Counted from the first letter of the stretch, positions 46,602 to 55,742 are shown. The stretch: DNA of 64,000 nucleotides from Pseudomonas sp. FP453 (GCF_030687495.1 NZ_CP117435.1:2112501-2176500), one strand, 5' to 3'. Numbers and translations: made by a program. The notes: a model not told the origin generated them from the sequence alone.

Positions 46602-47461
46602 GGTGCTTCCTGAGGGATATTGTGGCCGACGCCGGGCAAGATCCTGCGCCGATAAAAACCGCTGAAATGCTCCGCGTCATCATCGTCCACGGGCGGCGGC
46701 CCCACCCCGTCGTCCGCACCGCACAGGGAGATGCTCGGCACCGAAATCGCCGGTTGCAGGGTCAGCGCCCGTTCGATCGCTTCCAGTGCCGGGTCGCCCG
46801 GCGCGTACATGAAACGGTGGCGATAGGAGTGAATCACCACCTCGACGAAATCCGGGTTGTCGAACGATGGCGCACTCTGCTCAAACAGGCCCGCCCCCTC
46901 GTCCCAGGACGGTGACCACAGCGTCCATAACAACTGGCACAGCTCACGGCGATTGGCGGTCAGACCGTCCACGCCCCGTTGGGTATGAAAGTAGTACTGA
47001 TACCACAACCGATGCTCTGTCTCCGGCGCCCGAGGGGTGAGCGACTTGGCAATGTCCTGGATGTTGTAGCCATCCCCGGTTACCAACCCGCGTACGCGCT
47101 CGGGCCACAGCGCCGCAACAATACACGCGGCGCGTCCGCCCCAGTCGTATCCAGCCAGGGTGGCCTGGGGGATCGACAGCGCATCCATGAAGTCCAGCAA
47201 GTCCTTGGCCAACGCCGCCTGCTGCCCGGAGCGCATCACCTGCTCGTTGATAAACCGCGTCGGGCCGTACCCGCGCAGGTACGGCACCAATACCCGATAG
47301 CCCAACTCGGCCAGCGCCGGTGCAATGGCGTCATAGCCGCGCGGGTCATAGGGGAAACCATGCAGCAGGATCACGGGCGGTCCGTCGAGGGGACCGTGGG
47401 CTTCATACGCCACATCGAGCATGGAGGTGCGCACGCAGAGCAGCGGGGCGGTGGTGGTCAT
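46547..47461 (-). CDS. Alpha/beta hydrolase (epoxide hydrolase/dehalogenase-like)
   Basis: This 304-residue alpha/beta hydrolase has the oxyanion motif HGFPYDP, the nucleophile elbow AGYDWGGRAA with aspartate rather than serine (typical of epoxide hydrolases and haloalkane dehalogenases) and the catalytic histidine in GVGHNIPQEAP. The substrate is unknown. Its 3' end overlaps the convergent regulator gene by 55 nt. Confidence 0.88.
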   Translation of the reverse strand: MTTTAPLLCVRTSMLDVAYEAHGPLDGPPVILLHGFPYDPRGYDAIAPALAELGYRVLVPYLRGYGPTRFINEQVMRSGQQAALAKDLLDFMDALSIPQATLAGYDWGGRAACIVAALWPERVRGLVTGDGYNIQDIAKSLTPRAPETEHRLWYQYYFHTQRGVDGLTANRRELCQLLWTLWSPSWDEGAGLFEQSAPSFDNPDFVEVVIHSYRHRFMYAPGDPALEAIERALTLQPAISVPSISLCGADDGVGPPPVDDDDAEHFSGFYRRRILPGVGHNIPQEAPQATLDALLELLGEKRSR

Positions 47462-47532
47462 GGTGGGTGATTACCGACTGGCCAGGGATGCTGAAACTCT
47501 AGCCGATTGTTGTGGCGGGTTGGGGGCAGGGA

Positions 47533-48468
47533 TTACTTGCTTGAGCCGGTTTGTCGAAGGCCGATGCAATTTCCCCACGGGTCGCGTACCTGACAAATCC
47601 AATGACCACCTTCAATCTCCATCGGCCCGCGATACAACGTCCCGCCCAGTTCCTCAAACCGGCGCAATGCCTGCTGCAAGTCGTCTACTCCCCAGTACAC
47701 CACTGATCCTGCAGCCCCTGATGCAACCTTGTCATCGGCGTTGACGATCTCGAGGGCGACGCCTGCTACATCCAAATGGCCGAAGTCGTCAGGGTCATGA
47801 TGAATGCGTGTCGCCAACGGAAAGGCGGCGGCATACCACTCGGTTGCCGCCCGCCAGTTCGGGACGTGAATGAGGATGGAGAGGATGGGCATCAGCCGAA
47901 CAGAACCTCCCATACCTGTGTTTTTCTTGGCCAGCCACTCTTGGTTCAACAACCCCAATACACCCAGATCGTGTCGCTGGCCATTCCAAAACCCAGCCTC
48001 GCGCAACGTGCCTTCGGCTTGGAAACCCAGTCGTGCCAACAGCTGGAGCGACGCGGTATTTTGCGGATGCACCCAGGCTTCCACGCGATGCAATTTCATC
48101 TGTTCAAAACCCCAGTCGAGCATCGCCTGCAAGGCCTCGTGCATCAACCCCCGGCCACGCGCGCCGGGCGCTAGTTCACAGGCGAGAGCGCAACTGTTCC
48201 AGCTCTGGTTCCACTTGAACAGGCCACAACTGCCGATCAGTTTTCCATCGTGTTCGATCCCCCAGCGTGTGCCGGGGTTGGGTTGGCTGCGCCAGTGCGC
48301 GAAGGTTTCGATCAGGGATTCGGCCTGGGCAAGTTCGGTCATCGCGTCGGCGCCGAACCAACGCATGCTGTCGGCATCGCGGTGGATGTCGAACACTGCC
48401 GGTGCGTCGCTTGCCACCAGTTCACGCAGGCATAGGCGTTGGGTGTGTAGTGTTGGGAAAAGGCTCAT
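47533..48468 (-). CDS. GNAT acetyltransferase fused to VOC/glyoxalase-like domain
   Basis: This 311-residue two-domain protein has residues 1 to about 178 as a GNAT N-acetyltransferase of the RimJ/RimL type (LHTQRLCLRELVASDAPAVF; acetyl-CoA loop LAPGARGRGLMHEAL; NTASLQLLARLGFQ). About 193-311 are a VOC (glyoxalase/bleomycin-resistance) domain (SILIHVPNWRAATEWYAAAF; GGHWICQVRDPWGNCIGL). The two are usually separate proteins. M193 (codon at 47892) is preceded by GGAGG, which could be a relic or a working internal start. The ATG overlaps the stop of the upstream isochorismatase gene. Confidence 0.85.
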   Translation of the reverse strand: MSLFPTLHTQRLCLRELVASDAPAVFDIHRDADSMRWFGADAMTELAQAESLIETFAHWRSQPNPGTRWGIEHDGKLIGSCGLFKWNQSWNSCALACELAPGARGRGLMHEALQAMLDWGFEQMKLHRVEAWVHPQNTASLQLLARLGFQAEGTLREAGFWNGQRHDLGVLGLLNQEWLAKKNTGMGGSVRLMPILSILIHVPNWRAATEWYAAAFPLATRIHHDPDDFGHLDVAGVALEIVNADDKVASGAAGSVVYWGVDDLQQALRRFEELGGTLYRGPMEIEGGHWICQVRDPWGNCIGLRQTGSSK

Positions 48469-48944
48469 GGTGTGGTTGTCGCTAAAACCTGCTCACGATC
48501 CACCACCTTGCCAAAGTGATGCCGCCACAACTCCACCCCCAACTGCCCCGACCGATCCAGCGACGAGCCCACGGTCAAGTCGCTGATCAACGTCGGCTGC
48601 AACCCCGCATCAAACAGGGCAAACCCCGCCGCCAGCACGCAGGTGTCGGTTTGTATGCCACACACCAATACACGCGCCGGCGCCAGGCTTTTGAGGTAGG
48701 CAATCGTCTCGGGCGTGGGCGCATAGCCGTGCTTGATGAAGATGCGATCTGCCGCGATCAGGCTGTCGTCATCCGGCGCCGGTTGCCAGCCGAGCTGGCG
48801 GGCAAAAGGGGTAACGCTTTCGTCGTGGCGCTCGACGGTGGCCACCGACGGCAGGCGGCCGAGCAGGGCGGTGATGCCGTCCACCAGCCACGCCGGTGGA
48901 TTGAAGCACGGTTGCACGTCGATGATCAGCAGTACCTGGCGCAT
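48465..48944 (-). CDS. Isochorismatase-like cysteine hydrolase
   Basis: This 159-residue protein has the isochorismatase fold with the catalytic triad Asp (LLIIDVQ, D9), Lys (FIKHGY) and Cys (GIQTDTCVLA). Family members hydrolyse amides such as nicotinamide or ureidoacrylate; the substrate is not determinable. ATG 48944 has AGGA a few bases upstream. It overlaps the GNAT-VOC gene by 4 nt (ATGA), so the two are one operon. Confidence 0.88.
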   Translation of the reverse strand: MRQVLLIIDVQPCFNPPAWLVDGITALLGRLPSVATVERHDESVTPFARQLGWQPAPDDDSLIAADRIFIKHGYAPTPETIAYLKSLAPARVLVCGIQTDTCVLAAGFALFDAGLQPTLISDLTVGSSLDRSGQLGVELWRHHFGKVVDREQVLATTTP

Positions 48945-48983
48945 GGGGTTCCTGTCCGTAGCCGAAGGGCGGATCATTGTGCC

Positions 48984-50810
48984 TCAGGGCTGCCAGGTCG
49001 TCTTCTCCCCACTGAGCTTACGGTCGAGGAACGTTGCCGCGCTGATCAACGCCAGGTGGCTCAAGGCCTGGGGTGTGTTGCCCAGGTGCCGGGCCTGGCT
49101 GTCGAACTCTTCGGCGTACAAGCCCAGCGGGTTGGCGTAGCGCAGCAGTTGTTCGAATTCCAGGTGGGCCTTTTCCACTTGCCCGGCGCGCGCGAGGCAT
49201 TCGACGTACCAGAATGAGCACGCGGCAAACGCGCCTTCGGTGCCTTGCAGGCCGTCGATCTGGCTGTCGTCGTTGCGGTAGCGGTAGACCATGCCGTCGC
49301 GCACCAGGCTTTTCTGGATGGCTTCAAGGGTCGACAGCCAACGCGGGTCGGTGGCCGCGACGAAGCGCACCAGCGGCATCAGCAGCATCGAACCATCGAG
49401 CGCCGTGCTGCCGATATGCTGCACAAAATGCCCGCGTTCTGCGTTCCAGAAGTTGCTCCAGATGTCGGCGTAGATTGCTTGGCGCGCCTGGTCCCAACGG
49501 GCGAACGGCGCCGGTAGCGAGCGCTTGGAGGCCAAGCGGATCGCGCGGTCCAGCGCGACCCAACACATTAGTCGCGAATGCAGGAAGTGATGCTGTTCGC
49601 CACGCATTTCCCAGATGCCCACGTCTTCGCTGTTCCAGATTTCGCAGACCTGATCGGCGACTTCCACCGTGTGTTGCCAGCCGTCATGGGAGATGGCCTC
49701 GCCGTATTTGTTGACCAGGTACACCGCGTCCATCAGCTCGCCGTAGATATCCAGCTGGATCTGCCCGACCGCCCCATTGCCGATGCGCACCGGCTTGGCG
49801 CCGCCGTGGCCGGCGAGGTGCGCCAGTTCGGTTTCCGGCAGTTCCTGACGACCGTCGATGCCATAGAGGATATTGATCTTCATCGGCTGGCCGCAGCAGT
49901 CACTGACCCGCCCTTTGAGCCAGCGCATATAGGCGTTGGCCTCCTCGACAAAGCCCAGGCGCATGAACGCGTAGACGGTAAACGAAGCGTCGCGAATCCA
50001 GGTGTAGCGGTAATCCCAGTTGCGCTCGCCGCCGGGTGTTTCCGGCAGGCCGAAGGTGGCGGCGGCGATGATTGCGCCGTGTTTGCGTGAGGTCAGCAGC
50101 TTCAACGCCAGGGCCGAGCGATTGACCATTTCGCGCCAGCGCCCGCGGTAGTTCGACTGGGCGATCCAGCCGCGCCAGAACGCCAGGGTGTGGGCCAGGG
50201 CAAGGTCGGTGCAGCGGCTGTCCACGCGTTCATCTTCCTGGCCGCCGAGGACAAATTCCGCGCCTTCGTCCTGCTTCAGGGTGAAGCGGGCGACTGCCGC
50301 ACCCTCCTTGACGTGCAGCGGATGGCTGCCAGACAAGCGCAGGCCGGGCTGGCCGTCGGCGTTGAAGCACACGGTGCCGTTGTCGAGCGCGGCGTGGGTG
50401 GGCGCGCGTGCGTAGTCATGGCGTACGGCGCAGCGCAGGTGGATATCGGCCGTGCCGCTGACCACCCGCACGCGGCGAATCAATAGCGGCAGGTCGTCGA
50501 TTTCATCGCTGATCACCAGCAGGTCGGTGATTTCCACCACGGCGGCATCGCTGAGCCAGCGGGTTTGCAGCACGTTGGTGTCGGGCAGGTAGATCTGCTC
50601 GCGGCGGGCGTTGGGCAGGTCCGGGGTGAGCTGGAAAATGCCGGCGTCGGGGCTGTCCAGCAGGGCGCAGAAGATCGACGGGCTGTCGAACTCCGGCCAG
50701 CAGAAGAAGTCGATGCTGCCTTTGTCGTTGACCAATGCGGCGGTGCGCATGTCGCCGATGATGCCGTGGGCGTCGATGGCGCTTTGCGCTTCGTTGTTTG
50801 ACTCAACCAT
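48984..50810 (-). CDS. Glycoside hydrolase family 15 protein
   Basis: This 608-residue cytosolic protein is of the glucoamylase/trehalase-like GH15 family. An N-terminal beta-sandwich (GIIGDMRTAALVNDKGSIDFF) is followed by the alpha/alpha barrel (WDYRYTWIRDASFTVYAF; QIQLDIYGELMDAVYL with a probable catalytic acid). Relatives act on trehalose or alpha-glucans, and specificity is unknown here. ATG 50810 has GGAG about 9 nt upstream and overlaps the SDR stop by 8 nt. The SDR-GH15 pair is a recurrent arrangement. Confidence 0.9.
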   Translation of the reverse strand: MVESNNEAQSAIDAHGIIGDMRTAALVNDKGSIDFFCWPEFDSPSIFCALLDSPDAGIFQLTPDLPNARREQIYLPDTNVLQTRWLSDAAVVEITDLLVISDEIDDLPLLIRRVRVVSGTADIHLRCAVRHDYARAPTHAALDNGTVCFNADGQPGLRLSGSHPLHVKEGAAVARFTLKQDEGAEFVLGGQEDERVDSRCTDLALAHTLAFWRGWIAQSNYRGRWREMVNRSALALKLLTSRKHGAIIAAATFGLPETPGGERNWDYRYTWIRDASFTVYAFMRLGFVEEANAYMRWLKGRVSDCCGQPMKINILYGIDGRQELPETELAHLAGHGGAKPVRIGNGAVGQIQLDIYGELMDAVYLVNKYGEAISHDGWQHTVEVADQVCEIWNSEDVGIWEMRGEQHHFLHSRLMCWVALDRAIRLASKRSLPAPFARWDQARQAIYADIWSNFWNAERGHFVQHIGSTALDGSMLLMPLVRFVAATDPRWLSTLEAIQKSLVRDGMVYRYRNDDSQIDGLQGTEGAFAACSFWYVECLARAGQVEKAHLEFEQLLRYANPLGLYAEEFDSQARHLGNTPQALSHLALISAATFLDRKLSGEKTTWQP

Positions 50811-51603
50811 TGCCACGAAACTCCGGATAAAGGCTCATGCCGCCGTCGATGAACAGGGTGCTGCCGACCACGTAGTCGGAGGCGTCGCTGGCCAGCCACA
50901 CCACAGCGTTGGCCACGTCTTCCACGTCGCCGACGCGGCCGTAGGGGATCAGCTTCAGCAACTCCTTTTCCGCTGCGCCCTCGGTGGCCGCGCGGTTGAT
51001 CGGCGTGCGGATCGCCCCCGGTGCAATGCCGTTGATACGGATGCGCTGCTCGCTGACTTCCTGGGCGAGGGTGCGCATCAGCATCTCGACGCCGCCTTTG
51101 GACGCGGCGTAGTTCACATGCCCGGCCCAGGGGATCAACTGGTGTACCGAACTCATGTGGATGATTTTTCCCGCTGCCCGCGACACGCCTTCACGCACGC
51201 CCTGGCGATTGAAGATACGCACGGCGGCACGGGCACAGAGGAACTGGCCGGTGAGGTTGACGCCGATCACCGTGTTCCAGTCGTCGAGGCTCATGTCCAC
51301 CAGGTTGGCGTCTTTTTGCAGGCCGGAGTTGGCGACGAGAATGTCGAGGTGGCCAAAGGCGTCGAGGGTCTGGGCGAACAGGCGTTCCACGTCCGCCTCC
51401 TTGGACACATCGCCACCGATGGCAATCGCCCGGCCGCCGTTGGCGTTGATCTGCGCGGCGAGGGCTTCGGCGGGGGCGGCCTGGGCGTTGTAATTGAGCA
51501 CCACGGCCGCGCCGGCGTCGGCCAGGGCCTTGCCGGCGCCTGCGCCGATGCCGGAGCTGGCGCCGGTGACCAGGGCGACTTGTTGCTGCAATGAGAGAAG
51601 CAT
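50803..51603 (-). CDS. Short-chain dehydrogenase/reductase
   Basis: This 266-residue classical SDR has the cofactor motif TGASSGIG (13-20), NNAG-equivalent VANSG, the catalytic Ser in MSSVHQL and YAASK with Tyr/Lys. The end GSTLFIDGGMSL is typical of glucose-1-dehydrogenase-like members. Start 51603 puts the Rossmann motif near the N-terminus; the frame extends upstream without support. Translationally coupled to the GH15 gene. Confidence 0.9.
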   Translation of the reverse strand: MLLSLQQQVALVTGASSGIGAGAGKALADAGAAVVLNYNAQAAPAEALAAQINANGGRAIAIGGDVSKEADVERLFAQTLDAFGHLDILVANSGLQKDANLVDMSLDDWNTVIGVNLTGQFLCARAAVRIFNRQGVREGVSRAAGKIIHMSSVHQLIPWAGHVNYAASKGGVEMLMRTLAQEVSEQRIRINGIAPGAIRTPINRAATEGAAEKELLKLIPYGRVGDVEDVANAVVWLASDASDYVVGSTLFIDGGMSLYPEFRGNG

Positions 51604-51741
51604 GGGCCAAGCACCATTGTCAGAGGGTTCAGTCAGCTGACTGGTGGGGCGGGGCGTAAGTTCAGCGGCGATTGCATCGATGGCGATGCCGCAGCGCGTC
51701 GAACTGTGCTGACACGACCGGTAGCAATTGCCCGACTTAAT

Positions 51742-51760
51742 AGGAAGCATTACTATTCAC
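51742..51760 (+). promoter_or_regulatory. Weak Fur-like site upstream of fecI
   Basis: AGGAAGCATTACTATTCAC matches the Fur consensus at only about 9 of 19 positions but lies 25 nt before fecI, where the other sigma genes carry theirs. Confidence 0.25.
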
Positions 51761-51785
51761 GTCCCGCCTCCCCAGTGCCTTCGCG

Positions 51786-52286
51786 ATGATTCCCCAGCCG
51801 CCCCGCAGAACAGGCTTTTTCGAGTATTACGAAGAGTTGATCGGCACCTGGACGCGCCGCCTGAGGAACCGTCAGCAGGCCGAAGACCTGGCGCACGACA
51901 CCTTTGTGCGGGTGCTGGAGGCCCGCTCCACCGAGGTTGAGCAACCGCGCGCCTATCTGCATCAGACGGCGCGCAATATCGCGGTGGACGCCCATCGCCG
52001 CGAAGACCGGCGCGAGGCATTGGGGCTGGACGCCTTTGAGCAGAGTGCGCCCCACAGTGGCGACCCGGAGCATTTCATGCACGCGATCCAGTTGGCGGAT
52101 TCCATCGAGCGGGCCCTGGCGGAGTTGCCGCTCAACTGCCGGCGGATTTTCATCTGGCAGAAAATCGAAGGCCTCACCCAGCAGGAAATCGCCGACCGCC
52201 TGGGCTTGTCCAAGAACATGGTGGAAAAGTATATGATCCGCACCCTGCGGCATCTGCGCGACCGCCTGGACGCGCTGGCCCCATGA
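51786..52286 (+). CDS. fecI: ECF sigma factor FecI (ferric citrate unit)
   Basis: This is a 166-residue ECF sigma factor. Region 2 has DLAHDTFVRVLEA and PRAYLHQTARNIAVDAHRR. Region 4 has NCRRIFIWQKIEGLTQQEIA and LSKNMVEKYMIRT. It is more distant from the other four sigma factors and closer to the classical FecI wording. It overlaps fecR (ATGA). It should direct fecA transcription in response to ferric citrate. Confidence 0.9.
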   Translation: MIPQPPRRTGFFEYYEELIGTWTRRLRNRQQAEDLAHDTFVRVLEARSTEVEQPRAYLHQTARNIAVDAHRREDRREALGLDAFEQSAPHSGDPEHFMHAIQLADSIERALAELPLNCRRIFIWQKIEGLTQQEIADRLGLSKNMVEKYMIRTLRHLRDRLDALAP

Positions 52287-53248
52287 ACCAAGGATCTTCC
52301 ATGATGGATAACCGTGCCCGAGACGAGGCCGCGCAATGGTTTGTGCGCCTGCAAGACGCCGAGCTGGACGCCGCCGAGCGCCAGCAGTTCGAGGCGTGGC
52401 GCCAAGCGCATCCCGCCCACCAGTATGAATTCGATGTGCTGCGCGGCCTGTGGAGTGCCGCCGACCTGGTGCCAGAGGCGCGCCTGCAGGCGCTGTGTGC
52501 GGCGCCTGCCGAGCGCCCCGGGCGTCGCGCGGTGTTGCGTTATGCGGTGGCTGCCGGTGTGGTGGCGGTTGCCATTGGCCTGGGTGTGTTCAGCATTCAA
52601 CCAAAGCCCTACAGCGCCGAGTTCAGCACGCGGTTGGGAGAACATCGCCAGGTGACCCTGCCCGACGGCTCGATGATGGAGTTGAACAGTCGCAGCGTGG
52701 TTGCAGTGCATTTCGAGAAAGGCCGGCGTGGTGTGGTGCTCAAAAGCGGCGAGGCGATGTTCAGCGTCGAGCATGACACCCGCCGACCGTTTGTGGTCGC
52801 CGCCGGGGCCGGGCAGGTCACCGTGACCGGCACCCGTTTTGACGTGCGCCGCGACGACGACCAGACCCGCGTGGTGGTCGAGGCCGGAACCGTCAAGGTG
52901 CAAGGGCGTGCAGCCGATGCCATCGTCACCCTCACGGCGGGGCGCGGCACGCACATCGACGGCCAGGGCAACGTGGTGCCGGCCTACGCGGTGAACGCTG
53001 AAGAGCTGACCGCCTGGCGCACTGGCAAACTGGTGTTCAACAACGCCACCTTGGGTGAGGTGGCGCGGGAAGTCTCACGCTACCGCGAGCAGCCGTTGCG
53101 GGTGGGCTCGGCGGCGGTGGGCAACCTGCGGCTGACCAGCGTGTTCAAGGCCAACGACACCGAGGCCTTGCTCAAGGCCTTGCCCCACATCCTGCCGGTG
53201 GCCGTGCGCGCGTTGCCGGACGGCAGTCAGGAAATTATTTCACGCTGA
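52283..53248 (+). CDS. fecR: FecR sigma regulator (ferric citrate unit)
   Basis: This is a 321-residue single-pass regulator. The N-terminus has AAQWFVRLQDAELDAAERQQF and FEAWRQAHPAHQYEF. GRRAVLR (R81-R82) leads into the membrane segment (about 84-103). The periplasmic FecR domain has LGEHRQVTLPDGSMMELNSRS. The first ATG overlaps the fecI stop; an in-frame ATG at 52301 has a better ribosome site (AAGGA) and may be the real start. Confidence 0.9.
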   Translation: MNQGSSMMDNRARDEAAQWFVRLQDAELDAAERQQFEAWRQAHPAHQYEFDVLRGLWSAADLVPEARLQALCAAPAERPGRRAVLRYAVAAGVVAVAIGLGVFSIQPKPYSAEFSTRLGEHRQVTLPDGSMMELNSRSVVAVHFEKGRRGVVLKSGEAMFSVEHDTRRPFVVAAGAGQVTVTGTRFDVRRDDDQTRVVVEAGTVKVQGRAADAIVTLTAGRGTHIDGQGNVVPAYAVNAEELTAWRTGKLVFNNATLGEVAREVSRYREQPLRVGSAAVGNLRLTSVFKANDTEALLKALPHILPVAVRALPDGSQEIISR

Positions 53249-53275
53249 CATTCAGGTTTTTTCCGCGCTCGTCGT
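53230..53275 (+). promoter_or_regulatory. Putative FecI-dependent fecA promoter
   Basis: GGAAATTATTTCACGC overlaps the last fecR codons and is followed about 30 nt later by GCTCGTCGTC. GGAAAT is, from memory, the -35 type recognised by E. coli FecI, and the position before fecA fits. Confidence 0.45.
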
Positions 53276-53345
53276 CTTCTCCTGCAACTGCAACTGGTTT
53301 GCATTAACGGCCGCACTTGCTTGCGATCACAGGACTCGATTCGAC

Positions 53346-55742
53346 GTGAAAAAACTTGCTCGCCACAACAATAAAATCTCCCGCTGGGCGCCGCTGGCCC
53401 TGGCACTGGCCGTCAGCAGCGCGGCGTACGCCGCCGACGCCATCCATATCCAGGCCCAGCCCCTGGGTGCGGCGCTGAGCCAGTTGGGCCAGCAAACGTC
53501 CCTGCAAGTGTTCTTCAGCCCGGACATGGTCGCCGGCAAGCAAGCCCCGGCCGTGGACGGTAACCTCTCGCCGGAACAGGCCCTGCGCCAGCTGCTGCAG
53601 GGCAGTGGCCTGGACTACCAGATCGACGCCGGCTCGGTCACGTTGCGCCCGCTGAGCAGCGGCACCGGTGCAGCCGGCTCGCCGCTGGAACTGGGCACCA
53701 CCGACATCAAGGTGGTCGGCGACTGGCTCGGCGATGCCAATGCCGAAGTGGTGCAGAACCACCCCGGCGCACGCACGGTGATCCGCCGCGAGGCCATGGT
53801 GGAGCAGGGTGCGATGAACGTCGGCGACGTGTTGCGCCGTGTGCCGGGCGTGCAGGTGCAGGAGTCCAACGGCACCGGTGGCAGCGACATTTCCCTCAAC
53901 GTCGGTGTACGTGGTCTTACTTCGCGGTTGTCGCCACGTTCCACGGTGTTGATCGACGGCGTCCCGGCGGCGTTTGCCCCCTATGGTCAGCCGCAACTGT
54001 CGATGGCGCCGATTTCCGCCGGCAACCTGGACAGCATCGACGTGGTGCGCGGTGCCGGTTCCGTGCGGTATGGGCCGCAAAACGTCGGCGGCGTGATCAA
54101 CTTTGTCACCCGCGCGATCCCGGAAAAGTTCTCCGGTGAAGTCGGCACCACCCTGGAAACCTCGGCCCATGGCGGCTGGAAACATCTGGAAAACGCCTTT
54201 GTCGGCGGCACCGCAGACAACGGCATCGGCGCGGCGTTGCTGTACTCCGGGGTCAAGGGCGATGGCTATCGCAACAGCAACAATTCCAATGACATTAACG
54301 ACGTGATCTTCAAGACCCACTGGGCGCCGACCGATCAAGACGACTTCTCCCTCAACTTCCACTACTACGACGCCACCGCCGACATGCCTGGCGGCCTGAC
54401 CCAGAAGCAATTCGACGCCAACCCGTATCAGTCGGTGCGCGACTGGGACAATTTCACCGGGCGCCGCAAGGATGTGTCCTTCAAGTACATCCGGCAGATC
54501 GACGACCGCACCCAGGCCGAAGTGCTGACGTACTATTCCGACAGCTTCCGTGGCAGCAACATCGCCAACCGTGACCTGCTCATCCTGGGCTCGTACCCGC
54601 GCACCTATTACACCTTCGGCATCGAGCCACGGGTGAGCCATGTGTTTGACCTGGGCCCGAGCACCCAGGAAGTCAGCGTCGGTTATCGCTACCTCAAGGA
54701 AGGCATGCACGAGCAGGCCACCAGCCTCAACCTGGTCAACAACGTGCCCACCCCGGGCGGGCGCAGCGATGGCCACGTGTATCAGGACCGTACCGGTGGC
54801 ACCGAGGCCAATGCGTTCTATGTCGATAACAAGATCGATATCGGCAAGTGGACCATCACCCCCGGCATCCGCTTCGAAGACATCCGCACCGAATGGCACG
54901 ATCGCCCGGTGGTCCCGCTGACCGGCCCGCGTACCCTGGAAAAACGCCGCGAGGTGCACAACAACGAACCGTTGCCGGCCTTGAGCGTGATGTACCACGT
55001 CTCCGACGCCTGGAAGCTGTTTGCCAACTACGAAACGTCCTTCGGCAGCCTGCAATATTTCCAGCTAGGGCAGGGTGGTTCAGGTGATCAGACCGCCAGC
55101 GGCCTGAACCCGGAAAAAGCCAAAACCTACGAGGTGGGCACGCGCTACAACGACAACGTGTGGGGTGGCGAAGTGACGCTGTTCTACATCGACTTCGCCG
55201 ATGAACTGCAATACGTCAGCAACGCGGTGGGCTGGACCAACCTCGGCGCCACCAAGCACACCGGTATCGAAGCTTCGGGCCACTACGATCTGTCGAACCT
55301 CGACCCGCGCCTGGACGGCCTGACCGCCAACGCCGGTTTCACCTACACCAAGGCCACCGCCGAAGGCGATGTGCCCTTCAAGGGCCGTGACCTGCCGCTG
55401 TACTCCCGTGAAGTGGCAACGTTGGGCCTGCGCTATGACGTCAATCACTGGACCCACAACCTGGACGTCTACGCCCAGTCCGGCCAGCGCGCGCCGGGCA
55501 CGGGTACTACCTACATCACCCAAGGCACTGCCGACGGCCAATACGGTGATATTCCGGGTTATGTCTCGGTCAACGTGCGCAGTGGCTATGACTTTGGCGC
55601 GCAACTGTCGAACCTGAAGCTGGGCGTGGGGGTGAAAAACGTCTTCGACCAGCAGCACTACACGCGCTCCAGCGATAACAATGCCGGGCTGTACCTGGGT
55701 GAGCCACGTACGTTCTTTGTACAGGCAAGCGTCGGGTTCTGA
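53346..55742 (+). CDS. fecA: TonB-dependent ferric citrate receptor FecA
   Basis: This is a 798-residue outer-membrane receptor. The signal peptide ends at AYA (about 29). The STN domain spans about 32-103 (IHIQAQPLGAALSQLGQQ). The plug has TVIRREAMVEQGAMNVGDVL and DSIDVVRGAGSVRYGPQNVG-GVINFVTRAIPEKF, which closely follows FecA wording. The barrel ends in ASVGF. The order fecI-fecR-fecA and a FecI-type promoter support ferric dicitrate as the ligand. The start is a GTG with AGGA about 12 nt upstream. Confidence 0.88.
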   Translation: MKKLARHNNKISRWAPLALALAVSSAAYAADAIHIQAQPLGAALSQLGQQTSLQVFFSPDMVAGKQAPAVDGNLSPEQALRQLLQGSGLDYQIDAGSVTLRPLSSGTGAAGSPLELGTTDIKVVGDWLGDANAEVVQNHPGARTVIRREAMVEQGAMNVGDVLRRVPGVQVQESNGTGGSDISLNVGVRGLTSRLSPRSTVLIDGVPAAFAPYGQPQLSMAPISAGNLDSIDVVRGAGSVRYGPQNVGGVINFVTRAIPEKFSGEVGTTLETSAHGGWKHLENAFVGGTADNGIGAALLYSGVKGDGYRNSNNSNDINDVIFKTHWAPTDQDDFSLNFHYYDATADMPGGLTQKQFDANPYQSVRDWDNFTGRRKDVSFKYIRQIDDRTQAEVLTYYSDSFRGSNIANRDLLILGSYPRTYYTFGIEPRVSHVFDLGPSTQEVSVGYRYLKEGMHEQATSLNLVNNVPTPGGRSDGHVYQDRTGGTEANAFYVDNKIDIGKWTITPGIRFEDIRTEWHDRPVVPLTGPRTLEKRREVHNNEPLPALSVMYHVSDAWKLFANYETSFGSLQYFQLGQGGSGDQTASGLNPEKAKTYEVGTRYNDNVWGGEVTLFYIDFADELQYVSNAVGWTNLGATKHTGIEASGHYDLSNLDPRLDGLTANAGFTYTKATAEGDVPFKGRDLPLYSREVATLGLRYDVNHWTHNLDVYAQSGQRAPGTGTTYITQGTADGQYGDIPGYVSVNVRSGYDFGAQLSNLKLGVGVKNVFDQQHYTRSSDNNAGLYLGEPRTFFVQASVGF

